A stretch of 64,000 nt of DNA. Origin: Mycolicibacterium duvalii (GTDB taxonomy: Bacteria > Actinomycetota > Actinomycetes > Mycobacteriales > Mycobacteriaceae). Numbering within the stretch: the stretch's first letter is position 1; each line of letters begins with the position of its first letter. The position numbers were made by a program, and so were the translations under genes. The DNA is taken from the NCBI RefSeq assembly GCF_010726645.1, contig NZ_AP022563.1:1178001-1242000 (forward strand), in the 5' to 3' direction. The notes beneath the pieces were generated by a model. That model worked only from the letters and a program-made list of their open reading frames with translations, was not told where the DNA came from and did not search any database. Positions 53,083-61,433 of this stretch are shown in pieces.

Positions 53083-54561
53083 GTGAGCCCGACACCCGAC
53101 AAGCCGACCGTCGCCGTCATCGGGGCCGGCCCCGGCGGTATCGCCATGGGTGTGCTGCTGGCCGCTGGCGGCTACCAATTCGCCATCTTCGACCGCAACG
53201 ACGGTTTCGGAGGCACCTGGCGCAACAACACCTATCCGGGAGCGTCGTGTGACGTGCCATCACATTTCTACTCGTTCTCGTTTGCGCCGAATCCGTGGTG
53301 GAGCAAGACGTTTGCAAATCAACCTGAGATCCTCGACTACTTGGAACGGGTGGCTGACGAGCACGGACTTCACGATTACCTGGTGCCCAACACCCGGGTG
53401 GTCTCGCTCCGTTGGTCCGACGACGGCCAATTCTGGTCGGTGGAAACCGATTCCGGAGATGTAGGCCGATTCGATGTCGTGGTCAGCGCGGTCGGTATGC
53501 TCGATGTCCCCAATATTCCCGACATACCCGGAGCAGAACTTTTCGGGGGACGCACCTTTCACTCGTCGAGGTGGGACCATTCTCGTTCCACGGCAGGGGA
53601 GCGGGTCGCATCGATCGGCACCGGCGCCAGCGCGGTGCAGTACGTACCCGCGATCGCGCGGGAAACCGCCCATCTGACCGTCTTCCAGCGCACTCCCATC
53701 TGGGTGACGCCGCGGCCCGACGAGCCATTCACCCGGGAGCAGCAGGAGTTCTTCGCGCGACACCCGGAAGAAGCGCGGAAGCTCCGCGACGCCGCGTGCC
53801 AACAGTATGAAATGGCCGACTTCGCCGAAGATGCCGATCAGACACGGAACTTCACCGAGATGTCGCGGAAGTTTCTGCGGCGTCAGATCCAGGACCCGAT
53901 CTTGCGAGCCAAGTTGACTCCTGACTATCCGGTGGGGTGCAAGCGACCGCTGTTGTCCGGGGAGTGGTGGCCGACATTCACACTGCCGAATGTCACCTTG
54001 GAAACCTCGCCCATCGTCGAGTTCACCGCGCACGGCTTGCGGACCGCAGACGGCATCGAGCACCGGGTCGACACCGTCATCTACGGAACCGGCTTCCGCG
54101 CCGCAGATTATCTGAGCAGCCTGCAGGTATACGGACGTGAAGAGGCGGCCCTGCACGAAACGTGGCGAGAGGGTGCAGAGGCATATCTGGGCACCACAGT
54201 TCCCGGCTACCCGAACCTCTTCACGTTGTACGGCCCGAACACCAACGGCGTCACCTCCATCATCTCCATTCTGGAGATCCAGACGGCATATGTGCGACAA
54301 CTTTTGGACGCGATCTCGGACCGGGGGCTTCGCAGTGTCGAAGTACGCCGGGACGTCCACGCGCGCTACAACGCCGAGATACAAGCAGCTATGGAGGGCA
54401 CGGTCTGGTTGGCGAACTGCCACAACTACTATCGGCACCCGAACGGCAAGATTGTTACCCAATTCCCCTACAGCGGAGGTGTTTTCGCTGACTATCTCCG
54501 TACGCCGAGGCTCGATGACTATCACCTGTCCGCTGCCGGCACGGCCCTGACCGCAATCTGA
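53083..54561 (+). CDS. Type I Baeyer-Villiger monooxygenase (second copy)
   Basis: 492 residues from GTG 53083 (AAGGA seven bases upstream). FAD loop GAGPGG (14-19), FGGTWRNNTYPGASCDVPSHFYSFSF-type block, BVMO fingerprint F-x-G-x3-H-x3-W-D at 154-165 (FGGRTFHSSRWD) and NADPH loop GTGASA (179-184). It is about 100 residues shorter than the first copy and only distantly similar, so it is not a recent duplicate. It may act on a different intermediate or substrate. Followed 13 bases later by a VOC gene in the rightward operon. Confidence 0.92.
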   Translation: MSPTPDKPTVAVIGAGPGGIAMGVLLAAGGYQFAIFDRNDGFGGTWRNNTYPGASCDVPSHFYSFSFAPNPWWSKTFANQPEILDYLERVADEHGLHDYLVPNTRVVSLRWSDDGQFWSVETDSGDVGRFDVVVSAVGMLDVPNIPDIPGAELFGGRTFHSSRWDHSRSTAGERVASIGTGASAVQYVPAIARETAHLTVFQRTPIWVTPRPDEPFTREQQEFFARHPEEARKLRDAACQQYEMADFAEDADQTRNFTEMSRKFLRRQIQDPILRAKLTPDYPVGCKRPLLSGEWWPTFTLPNVTLETSPIVEFTAHGLRTADGIEHRVDTVIYGTGFRAADYLSSLQVYGREEAALHETWREGAEAYLGTTVPGYPNLFTLYGPNTNGVTSIISILEIQTAYVRQLLDAISDRGLRSVEVRRDVHARYNAEIQAAMEGTVWLANCHNYYRHPNGKIVTQFPYSGGVFADYLRTPRLDDYHLSAAGTALTAI

Positions 54562-54574
54562 GGAGCGAACCTTC

Positions 54575-55024
54575 GTGCGTGCCCTACACCACACGGCAAT
54601 CGTCACCGCCGATATCGACCTGTCCAAGCGCTTCTGGTGCGACGGTCTCGGTCTGACGCAGTTTCTGGACCACACGTTCACGGGCGACTGGCCAACCCTG
54701 TTCGGAGCCGACACCGACAAGTTGCGATCGGTGTTCCTCGGCGACCCGGAATGCCCGGATGCGGGGATCGTCGAACTCGTACAGTTCATCGGCGCGTCGG
54801 ACTTCTCCGGCGCCGAATCGCATACGGGACCGCCGCGCCCAGGCTTCTTCCTGGTCTCACTGGAACGCGACGTCGACCGAACGCTGCCCGCGCTGGAATC
54901 GCTGGGGTTCACCGATGGCGTCCGCCGTATCTCGATGCCTGCGCCCGGTGGGAAGAGTGTGGAGATGGCGGTGCTCACTGCCCCTGATGGTGTTCTCGTC
55001 GAACTGATCGGACCGGCTCAATGA
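54575..55024 (+). CDS. VOC family protein
   Basis: 149 residues from GTG 54575 with GAGGAG a few bases after the BVMO stop. Module starts LHHTAIVTADIDLSKRFWCD and PGFFLVSLERDVDRTLPAL; the end (MAVLTAPDGVLVELIG) carries a Glu that could bind metal together with the first His. It is 149 residues like the VOC protein at 43591-44040 but not closely similar. It could be a dioxygenase- or epimerase-like step. ATGA overlap with the following SDR. Confidence 0.85.
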   Translation: MRALHHTAIVTADIDLSKRFWCDGLGLTQFLDHTFTGDWPTLFGADTDKLRSVFLGDPECPDAGIVELVQFIGASDFSGAESHTGPPRPGFFLVSLERDVDRTLPALESLGFTDGVRRISMPAPGGKSVEMAVLTAPDGVLVELIGPAQ

Positions 55025-55752
55025 ATGCCGTTGTGGTCGGCGGCGCCTCCGGCATCGGCGCGGCGGTGGTGCGGCGCTTGCGGGCACAGGGCAGGCGCGT
55101 CGTTGTGTGGGATCTCCGTGATGCCGATGTCATCTGTGACATCAGCGATCCCGGCGCCGTCACCGAGGCCATGAGGTGGACCGTGGAGAACGTCGGATGT
55201 CCGGACAGTTTCATCACGTGCGCCGGGATCGGCGCGTCGGGGATGCTTCTCGAACAGACGCCCGAGCAGTGGAAGCGTGTACTCGATGTCAATCTGACCG
55301 GGACATGGCTGGCGATGCGTGCAGGCGCGGCCGCGATGATCGATGCGGGGGTCCACGGTTCGATCATCGCGGTATCGAGTATAAGCGGGACATTGGCCGA
55401 TCGGGACATGGGTGCCTACTGCGTCTCGAAGGCCGGTCTCGACATGCTGATCCGGGTGGCGGCCGCAGAATGGGGCGTTCACGGTCTTCGGGTCAACGCG
55501 GTGGGGCCCGGTGTGACACGTACCCCCATGCTGGCCAAACCCGAACAGTTACCGGGATGGGTCGAGGGGCTCACCGAACGAACTGCGTTGGGCCGGCTCG
55601 GTGAAGCCGACGACATCGCCGAGACCATCGTCGGGTTACTCGAGATGTCCTGGGTCACTGGCCAAACGATCTTCGCCGACGGCGGGTTGGCACTGCAGAG
55701 CCCCATAGATGCCTACGGGCAGATCCAACGGCTGAAAGCGAGGACATCATGA
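55021..55752 (+). CDS. Short-chain dehydrogenase/reductase
   Basis: 243 residues. Cofactor loop VGGASGIG, structural CAG (ITCAGIGASG), Ser in IAVSSISGTL and Tyr-x3-Lys in GAYCVSKAGL. C-terminal block MSWVTGQTIFADGGLALQ. Overlaps both neighbours by four bases (ATGA), so it is translated with the VOC and amidohydrolase genes. Expected to oxidise an alcohol or reduce a ketone of the pathway. Confidence 0.9.
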   Translation: MNAVVVGGASGIGAAVVRRLRAQGRRVVVWDLRDADVICDISDPGAVTEAMRWTVENVGCPDSFITCAGIGASGMLLEQTPEQWKRVLDVNLTGTWLAMRAGAAAMIDAGVHGSIIAVSSISGTLADRDMGAYCVSKAGLDMLIRVAAAEWGVHGLRVNAVGPGVTRTPMLAKPEQLPGWVEGLTERTALGRLGEADDIAETIVGLLEMSWVTGQTIFADGGLALQSPIDAYGQIQRLKARTS

Positions 55753-57401
55753 GCTATGACTTGGTCATCCGCGGTGGCACGGTGATCGATGGCACCGGGA
55801 GGCCCGGATACCGCGGCGATGTGGCCATTACCGACGGCGTGATCACCGACGTCGGCCGCGTCGACGGACGGGGTCGCCGGGAGATCGATGCCGACGGCGC
55901 TCTGGTCACTCCGGGATTCGTCGACATCCACACCCACTACGACGGACAGGTGACCTGGGACAGTCGCCTGCAACCGTCGTCGACGCACGGAGTCACCACC
56001 GCGCTGATGGGCAACTGCGGCATGGGATTCGCGCCGGTGCGACCGACCGATCATGCGCAACTGATCGAGTTGATGGAAGGGGTCGAGGACCTGCCCGGCC
56101 CGGTGCTGCACGAAGGCCTGCCCTGGACGTGGCAGTCGTTCGAGGAATATCTCGACGCCGTCGACGGCCTGCCGCACGACATCGACATCGCCGCTCAGGT
56201 GACCCATGACCCGCTGCGACTGTTCGTGATGGGTCAGCGCGCCGCCGACCGGGAAGCTGCCACGCCAGAGGACATCGCTGAGATGGCCCGCCTGGCGGCC
56301 GCGGGAATCCGTGCGGGGGCCTTGGGGTTCAGCACCTCACGCACCGAGTGGCACAAGACGAGCCGTGGCGAGCAGACACCGTCGGTGCGCGCAGAGATCA
56401 ACGAGCTTGTCGGCATCGCCAAGGCCATCGGCGAAACGGGAACGGGTGTGTTCCAGGTGGTGTCGGATCTCAAGGGCTTCGATCACGAGGTCGAGGTGAT
56501 GTACGAGATGATGCGGGTCTCCGGTCGGCCATTGTCGCTGTCGGTGATGCAACACGAGCCCGGCGACGGCTACCGTCGAACGTTGCACGCCATCGAGCAG
56601 GCCAACGCCGAAGGGTTGCACATGACCGCGGTGGTGGCGCCACGCGCCATCGGGGTTCTGGTCGATTTCAAAGGCACCTACAACCCGTTCGTGTTGTCGA
56701 GGTTATTCCGCAGCGGCCCCGACCTGCGCGACCCGGGCGTCAAGCGGCGCATACTGGCGGAGATCGCTGAACGCGGGGGACTTCGCGCACCACTGGAAAG
56801 CATCTTCGAGTTGGGTGATCCGCCGAATTACGAACCACTGCCGGAAGAATCGGTGGCGGCGCGCGCGGCACGGGAGGGCAAGGACGCGGCCGAGGTGCTC
56901 TACGACATCATGCTGAATGGTCCTGCCTATATGCCGGTGTTCAACTATCACGGTGGCAACCTGGACGTGGTGCACGAAATGCTCTCCCATCCCAACGCGC
57001 TGCCCGGGCTCAGTGACGGCGGAGCCCATGTGGCCACCATCTGTGACGCCAGTTTCTCCACCACGTTGCTGACGCACTGGGGCCGTGACCGTGGCCGCGA
57101 CCGGTTCGACCTGACGTGGCTGATCCAACGCCAATGCCGCGACACCGCACGCATGGTCGGTCTGACCGACCGCGGTGTGCTGGGCGCGGGCTACAAGGCC
57201 GACGTCAACGTCATCGATTTCGACAAGCTGAACGCCCGGTCGCCACGGTTGGTCTCGGATCTGCCGGCCGGCGGCCAACGGGTACTGCAGGCCGCCGATG
57301 GCTACCTGCACACGCTGGTGACAGGCGTCGAGGTGTACGTGAGCGGCGAACCCACCGGCGCGCTGCCGGGCCGCTTGGTCAGAGGCAGGCAGACGGTCTG
57401 A
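55749..57401 (+). CDS. Amidohydrolase-3 (D-aminoacylase-like) family hydrolase
   Basis: 550 residues. N-terminal composite domain DLVIRGGTVIDGTGRPG, metal motif H-x-H in VDIHTHYDGQVTWD, then GNCGMGFAPVRP, typical of N-acyl-D-amino-acid deacylase relatives, and the conserved Asp in GLSDGGAHVATICDAS. The C-terminus (KADVNVIDFDKL) closes the small beta domain. Despite its name the family also hydrolyses cyclic amides and esters. In this operon it is a candidate ring-opening or ester-cleaving enzyme paired with the second BVMO. Confidence 0.88.
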   Translation: MSYDLVIRGGTVIDGTGRPGYRGDVAITDGVITDVGRVDGRGRREIDADGALVTPGFVDIHTHYDGQVTWDSRLQPSSTHGVTTALMGNCGMGFAPVRPTDHAQLIELMEGVEDLPGPVLHEGLPWTWQSFEEYLDAVDGLPHDIDIAAQVTHDPLRLFVMGQRAADREAATPEDIAEMARLAAAGIRAGALGFSTSRTEWHKTSRGEQTPSVRAEINELVGIAKAIGETGTGVFQVVSDLKGFDHEVEVMYEMMRVSGRPLSLSVMQHEPGDGYRRTLHAIEQANAEGLHMTAVVAPRAIGVLVDFKGTYNPFVLSRLFRSGPDLRDPGVKRRILAEIAERGGLRAPLESIFELGDPPNYEPLPEESVAARAAREGKDAAEVLYDIMLNGPAYMPVFNYHGGNLDVVHEMLSHPNALPGLSDGGAHVATICDASFSTTLLTHWGRDRGRDRFDLTWLIQRQCRDTARMVGLTDRGVLGAGYKADVNVIDFDKLNARSPRLVSDLPAGGQRVLQAADGYLHTLVTGVEVYVSGEPTGALPGRLVRGRQTV

Positions 57402-57694
57402 GTCAAGAAGCCTGAGTTTGCGATTCGGCAAAGCCATGCTTCATGAGGCCACGTTCGCGAAATCGAGTTGCAGAGCAACGCGGGGGCACCAGCACTGAAA
57501 TCGTCCCTGTGACGTTCTGACGCGGGGCGGGCGGCTTCAAATTGGGGCAAGGGAGTCAGTGTGGGGTCCAGGCTTCGACGGCTGACCGGCCTAACCCCGA
57601 TTTTGCGTCGGGATGGTGGTCGGGCTCGGCGCCGAGAGGCCCTGAGTGTTACGCGGCTCAAGCCTGCGTGAACAGGGGCTGCATCACCTACATA

Positions 57695-57709
57695 ACGTCA
57701 CAGTGACGT
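57695..57709. promoter_or_regulatory. 15-bp palindrome
   Basis: ACGTCAC-A-GTGACGT is a perfect 7+1+7 inverted repeat in the non-coding stretch right of the catabolic block. It could be an operator or part of a recombination site; no adjacent regulator points to either. Confidence 0.35.
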
Positions 57710-57863
57710 ATTAGACGGTTCACGCTGAACCCCGACGGCGCGGGCTGTCCGCCGCTGTCAGGTAGTTCTGGACTGTCGATCGTCCTGTCCGGCGCTGTCC
57801 GATAGTCATGGAATCAGACTCAGCGCCATGTCCACGCCGGCCGAAGATCCGCAGGCGAGAAAT

Positions 57864-57920
57864 CGGACAGCTACCAGGTTTTCCCGGATTACTCCCAACT
57901 AGTTCCGGATCGGACAGTCA
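57864..57920 (+). repeat. Right boundary element (related copy at 43062-43141)
   Basis: Contains CGGACAG (57864-57870), GGTTTTCCCGGATTACTC (57877-57894) and ACTAGTTCCGGATCGGACA (57898-57916). The middle block matches the left element directly (17/18) and the last block is the exact reverse complement of TGTCCGATCCGGAACTAGT there. Additional CTGTCCG copies precede it at 57748-57815. Confidence 0.65.
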
Positions 57921-58028
57921 GGTGCGAGGCCTATCACCCCTGATGCAACTCGCATTGATTATTTACCGATAAGCGACATTATGTCAAGTAATCTATGCCG
58001 TTCTGCGCTGCCGCCCAACGGTTTTCAT

Positions 58029-58361
58029 TTACCGGGCAAGGCCGAGAAAAGCCATCATTGCCCGCTCGACCTCGACGACTTGCTCCGCCGTCAGCCGGCC
58101 GACCCGTGCGTGGACGTTCGACCTTCTCACGGTGGTGAGCTTATCGATCATCACGTCGCTGTCGTGGTCAAGTCCGGATAGTCGACCATCTCTGCCGGCT
58201 ATCCGAATGCGCATCAGCGGCGCATCCAACAGCGCGCTGGTCATCGGCGCAACAGTCACCGAGCGCGTGGCATCAAAGAGGTCATCCTGAACGATCACTG
58301 CCGGACGCGGCTTCCCCGCGTAGACGCCCCCCGCTACGGTCCAAATTTCCCCTCGGTTCAC
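58029..58361 (-). CDS. mazF: MazF-type endoribonuclease toxin
   Basis: 110 residues from GTG 58361, overlapping the antitoxin stop by four bases (GTGA). N-terminal [20 protein letters not shown] with the conserved RGEIW and the K-P-R-P-A block, then [10 protein letters not shown] and [16 protein letters not shown], all family features. MazF toxins cut mRNA or tRNA at short sequences when the antitoxin is degraded. Length is normal (~110). Located immediately right of the AT-rich boundary region. Confidence 0.9.
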   Translation of the reverse strand: MNRGEIWTVAGGVYAGKPRPAVIVQDDLFDATRSVTVAPMTSALLDAPLMRIRIAGRDGRLSGLDHDSDVMIDKLTTVRRSNVHARVGRLTAEQVVEVERAMMAFLGLAR

Positions 58362-58564
58362 TCCTCATCCCACGGTGTCGAGATCGCCTCGACGAACTCT
58401 TGGTCGTCGCCGCTCTCGTCCGCTCCTGCCACCAACGAAGCCTGGCGATGAGCCTCGGCCGCAAAAGTCTCGGTTCGCACATCGGGCACCCAGACCTGCA
58501 GAGGCCGGAGGCCACGCTCCCGCATCCGTCGTCGGTACTCGCCAACCCTTTCCCTCACTGCCAT
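58358..58564 (-). CDS. mazE: MazE-type antitoxin (DUF3018)
   Basis: 68 residues from ATG 58564. Small, charged protein of the DUF3018 antitoxin family: [20 protein letters not shown], then [19 protein letters not shown], and the acidic C-terminal toxin-binding tail ([16 protein letters not shown]). The R-x-R-G-L-R-P-x-Q-x-W-V-P-D block is diagnostic. It should bind MazF through the tail and repress the operon via the palindrome just upstream. Confidence 0.9.
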   Translation of the reverse strand: MAVRERVGEYRRRMRERGLRPLQVWVPDVRTETFAAEAHRQASLVAGADESGDDQEFVEAISTPWDEE

Positions 58565-58572
58565 GCCACAAT

Positions 58573-58584
58573 GTTACATGTAAC
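58573..58584. promoter_or_regulatory. Palindromic operator of the mazEF pair
   Basis: GTTACATGTAAC is a perfect 12-bp palindrome starting nine bases upstream of the antitoxin ATG. Antitoxin-toxin complexes usually bind such a site to autoregulate. The closeness to the ATG implies a very short or absent leader. Confidence 0.65.
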
Positions 58585-58944
58585 GCGCGGTCTCGGGAGT
58601 CAATGCTCTGGCCTGCCAGGCCAGCAAACAAATATTCACAGGACAGCTCTCGCCATGAGCGGAGTTGCCCGGCTCTCAGCGACACTGCAGCGACACGACA
58701 CGTCGGCCGGACGCACCCGGCGGCGCCGGGTCGCATCGGCGTCGCGTCGGGCAGCCCGCTTCAATTCCCACGGCGGGCCCGACGGGCACCACGTTGTGTC
58801 GCTGCCCTGTCGCTATGAGGCGGGCCTTCGAGACACACATTTTGGCGGGACGCGTCGACCGGAAGCGTCAGGCGGCGCCCGGTGCAGAAGGAATGCGGTT
58901 GGTTACCAGTGACGCATCGCGCGGTCGTCGGGCAAAATCAAGCC
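58585..58944. other. Non-coding stretch between mazEF and the small secreted protein gene
   Basis: 360 bases without a convincing gene. CTGGCCTG-C-CAGGCCAG (58608-58624) is a perfect 8-bp inverted repeat near the mazE promoter; without a T-run it is unlikely to be a simple terminator. The short forward open frames here lack domain similarity or a good ribosome binding site. Confidence 0.45.
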
Positions 58945-59178
58945 ATGCGAAATCTTTTAGTCCGTTCGACCATCGGCATTGCTGCCGTCGCTCCCCTTAC
59001 CGCCCTGTCGCTGGTGGGCGCCGGGTTAGGTTCGGCACAACCCCTGAACTGCACCAACGGACAGTTCTGGGATCCGATCACCAACACCTGCCAGACCCCG
59101 CGTCCGGCGGACATCTGTGCGCCGGGTGAGTATTGGAACGCCCTGTCCAATGTCTGCCGGCCCTTGGGTCAGCTTTAG
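58945..59178 (+). CDS. Small secreted Cys-rich protein with duplicated motif
   Basis: 77 residues from ATG 58945. A signal peptide (MRNLLVRSTIGIAAVAPLTA then LSLVGAGLGSAQP) is followed by a mature part of only about 45 residues with two copies of a C-x4-[QE]-[FY]-W-[DN]-x4-[NS]-x-C-like motif: CTNGQFWDPITNTC and CAPGEYWNALSNVC, so two disulfides are likely. The spacing resembles small chitin-binding-type modules. Similar tiny exported proteins occur in other mycobacteria with unknown function. Confidence 0.78.
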   Translation: MRNLLVRSTIGIAAVAPLTALSLVGAGLGSAQPLNCTNGQFWDPITNTCQTPRPADICAPGEYWNALSNVCRPLGQL

Positions 59179-59247
59179 CCTGCTGCCGCAGGTCCTTGTC
59201 GCGACCCTTTCCCTCGGGCGTTACCCGCCCGCCTGTACCGTGGCGCC

Positions 59248-59883
59248 GTGGTCGTTTCTCGTGTGCCTTCGATTCTGGTCGGCGTCTGTGCCGCCTCGCT
59301 CGCCATCACGCTGACCGCGTGCGGCTCCGACAGCGACACCGCGTCACCGGCCACCACGACCTCGCCCACCATGAGCGAGGTGTTCATGCCCTCGCTGACC
59401 GACACCGCACCACCCCAGGCCAGCCCGTGCCCGAGCGCGCCGCCGGACGGCGGCGGCACTCCTGAGTGGACGCTGACCGGGGCCACCGGCAGCATCGCGG
59501 TCACCGGGCCAACCGAGACGACTGCTCCCCTGGTGGACGTGCAGGCACCGTTCAGCGTGACCGAGACGCAAGTGCACACCTTGCAGGCCGGTGACGGACC
59601 GGTGGTCGCAGACACCGCGACGGTTCTGGTCTGCTATCAGGGTGTCAACGGCCGCGACGGATCCGTCTTCGACAGCAGCTACCAAACCGGTGCACCGGTG
59701 GACTTCCCGCTCGACGGCGTCATCACCGGCTTCCAGAAGGCCATCGCGGGACAGAACGTCGGTTCGACGGTCGCCGTCGCGATGTCTCCCGCCGACGGCT
59801 ACCCGCAGGGTCAGCCCGCCGCGGGAATTCAGCCGGGCGACTCATTGATCTTCGCCATCAAGATTCTCGACGCCGCGAGCTGA
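59248..59883 (+). CDS. FKBP-type peptidyl-prolyl isomerase lipoprotein
   Basis: 211 residues from GTG 59248. Lipobox TLTAC with lipidation at Cys25, then a Ser/Thr/Pro-rich linker. Residues ~110-211 are an FKBP domain: VLVCYQGVNGRDGSVFDSSY, FPLDGVITGFQKAIAGQNVGS and IQPGDSLIFAIKILDA. It should assist proline-limited folding of exported proteins at the outer face of the membrane. Some hydrophobic pocket residues are conserved, but activity cannot be judged. Confidence 0.85.
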   Translation: MVVSRVPSILVGVCAASLAITLTACGSDSDTASPATTTSPTMSEVFMPSLTDTAPPQASPCPSAPPDGGGTPEWTLTGATGSIAVTGPTETTAPLVDVQAPFSVTETQVHTLQAGDGPVVADTATVLVCYQGVNGRDGSVFDSSYQTGAPVDFPLDGVITGFQKAIAGQNVGSTVAVAMSPADGYPQGQPAAGIQPGDSLIFAIKILDAAS

Positions 59884-59927
59884 GTACCGACGGCGGCAGT
59901 CGTTACCCAACTCGTGTTCGACTTCGC

Positions 59928-61334
59928 TCAATGAGACGACTCGGCCGCGGTTGCCGCGTCCTGCAACTCGTGCAGGGCGGCGCGGATGTGGTCGGCGACG
60001 TCGTGGATGTCGGCCATCACCTCCCAGTCGCCGATCATGCAGAACCCGAGTTTGCCGTTGTACGAGAGAATCCCGAACCCGAGGGTGTGCCCCTGCGGTG
60101 TCGGAGCGATCGGCAGGAAACTGAGCATTTCGCGCCCCAGCATGTGCAGCGGGAACTGGGGTCCTGGCACGTTGGTGACGATGAGGTTGAACAACCGGGT
60201 CGAGAAGTTCAGGCGCGCCGCTTGCGCCAACAACATCGGCGGCGCGAATTGCTGTGCGCCCAGGTAGATTTCGACACCGAGAACTTGTTTTGAGCTCTTC
60301 AGGTCGGCCATTGCCGCACTGACGCAGCGCAGCCGCTCCACCGGGCTCGCCACGCCGACCGGCAGCGGCGCGCGCATCGCGGCGATCCTGTTGCCGACGG
60401 CGTGACGCTCCGCATCGGCCCGGACCGACTTCGGCACCATCGCCTGCAACGTCACGTCGTCGACCGGATAGCCCCGGTCGAGCATCCAGCTCCGCAGACC
60501 GCCCGCGACCGTCGCGACCACCACGTCGTTGAGCGTTCCGCCGAGCGCATTCTTGACGCGTTTGACCTCCGACAAGTCGATCTCGAACCAGGTCACCCGC
60601 CGGTGCGGGCCGTGCGCGACGTTGAACGGCGACGGCGGGGCGGTGTCGAGCACGGCGCCGAGAAAATCCCGAAGGCCCTGCAGGTACTCGCCGGCGGCCT
60701 GCACTGCCTGCCGGGGATGAGGGAGCGCACGCAACGCGCGCTTGGCGACGGACCACTGACCCTCGAGAAGGTCCCGCACTTCCGCGACGGCCAGTTGGAC
60801 GTCGCTCGGCTCCGCGGCGGGCTCCCATTCCGCGGTGCCGTCCCGGGTGCCGTCGTCTTCGACCGGGTCCAGCAGCAGAGTGGCGACGTCGACACCGGCG
60901 ATTCCGTCCACGAGCGCATGATGGGTCTTGGCGATCAGCGCAAACCGATCGTCTTCCAGCCCGGTCACGTACCACAGCTCCCACAGCGGCTTGGTGCGGT
61001 CGAGGCGCTGCGAACAGATCCGCCCGACCAGGGTTTCCAGTTGCGCCGTGCCTCCCGGTGCCGGGAGCGCAGTGTGGCGAAGGTGGTAGTGGATGTTGAA
61101 GTTGGGGTCGTCGACCCACAGCGGGCGGCCCAGTCGTAGCGGAGAGTCGGCCAACTTCTGGCGGTAGCGCGGAACACGGGCGAGGCGCGCCTGGATGCGC
61201 TCCACGACGTCGTCGTACGGCGGTGGCGGCCCCTCGAAGATGAGGACGCCCGCAACGTGCATGTGCCCGCCGTGATTCTCCAGCGTGAGGAATGAGTTGT
61301 CGGTGACGTTCAGACGGGCGGCAGACGTTGCCAT
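59928..61334 (-). CDS. Wax ester synthase/diacylglycerol acyltransferase (WS/DGAT) family protein
   Basis: 468 residues from ATG 61334 (a GTG directly before it is an alternative). HHxxxDG motif is HHALVDG (His138, His139, Asp143, Gly144). N-terminal DNSFLTLENHGGHMHVAGVLIFEG and C-terminal FNLIVTNVPGPQFPLHMLG blocks are typical. It should make triacylglycerol or wax ester from acyl-CoA. The second such gene in the window; only general family similarity to the one at 33868-35244. Confidence 0.92.
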   Translation of the reverse strand: MATSAARLNVTDNSFLTLENHGGHMHVAGVLIFEGPPPPYDDVVERIQARLARVPRYRQKLADSPLRLGRPLWVDDPNFNIHYHLRHTALPAPGGTAQLETLVGRICSQRLDRTKPLWELWYVTGLEDDRFALIAKTHHALVDGIAGVDVATLLLDPVEDDGTRDGTAEWEPAAEPSDVQLAVAEVRDLLEGQWSVAKRALRALPHPRQAVQAAGEYLQGLRDFLGAVLDTAPPSPFNVAHGPHRRVTWFEIDLSEVKRVKNALGGTLNDVVVATVAGGLRSWMLDRGYPVDDVTLQAMVPKSVRADAERHAVGNRIAAMRAPLPVGVASPVERLRCVSAAMADLKSSKQVLGVEIYLGAQQFAPPMLLAQAARLNFSTRLFNLIVTNVPGPQFPLHMLGREMLSFLPIAPTPQGHTLGFGILSYNGKLGFCMIGDWEVMADIHDVADHIRAALHELQDAATAAESSH

Positions 61335-61433
61335 CACTTCATAGTAGGCAGACGTGGGGCGCGATCAGGAATGTGCTTGTAGGCGCCGGCATCGCGCACA
61401 CTGGGACGCGCATCCGACGGCAATGGAGGAACG

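Larger units (their letters stand above)
57402..58028. other. Non-coding stretch with boundary element, right of the catabolic block
   Basis: 627 bases without a recognised gene. 57402-57690 shows no domain in any frame. A 15-bp palindrome is at 57695-57709. 57748-57830 carries several CTGTCCG copies (for example GCTGTCCGCCG and CCTGTCCGGCGCTGTCCG), then the boundary element at 57864-57920. 57945-58020 is clearly more AT-rich than its surroundings (ATTGATTATTTACCGATAAG). Confidence 0.55.
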
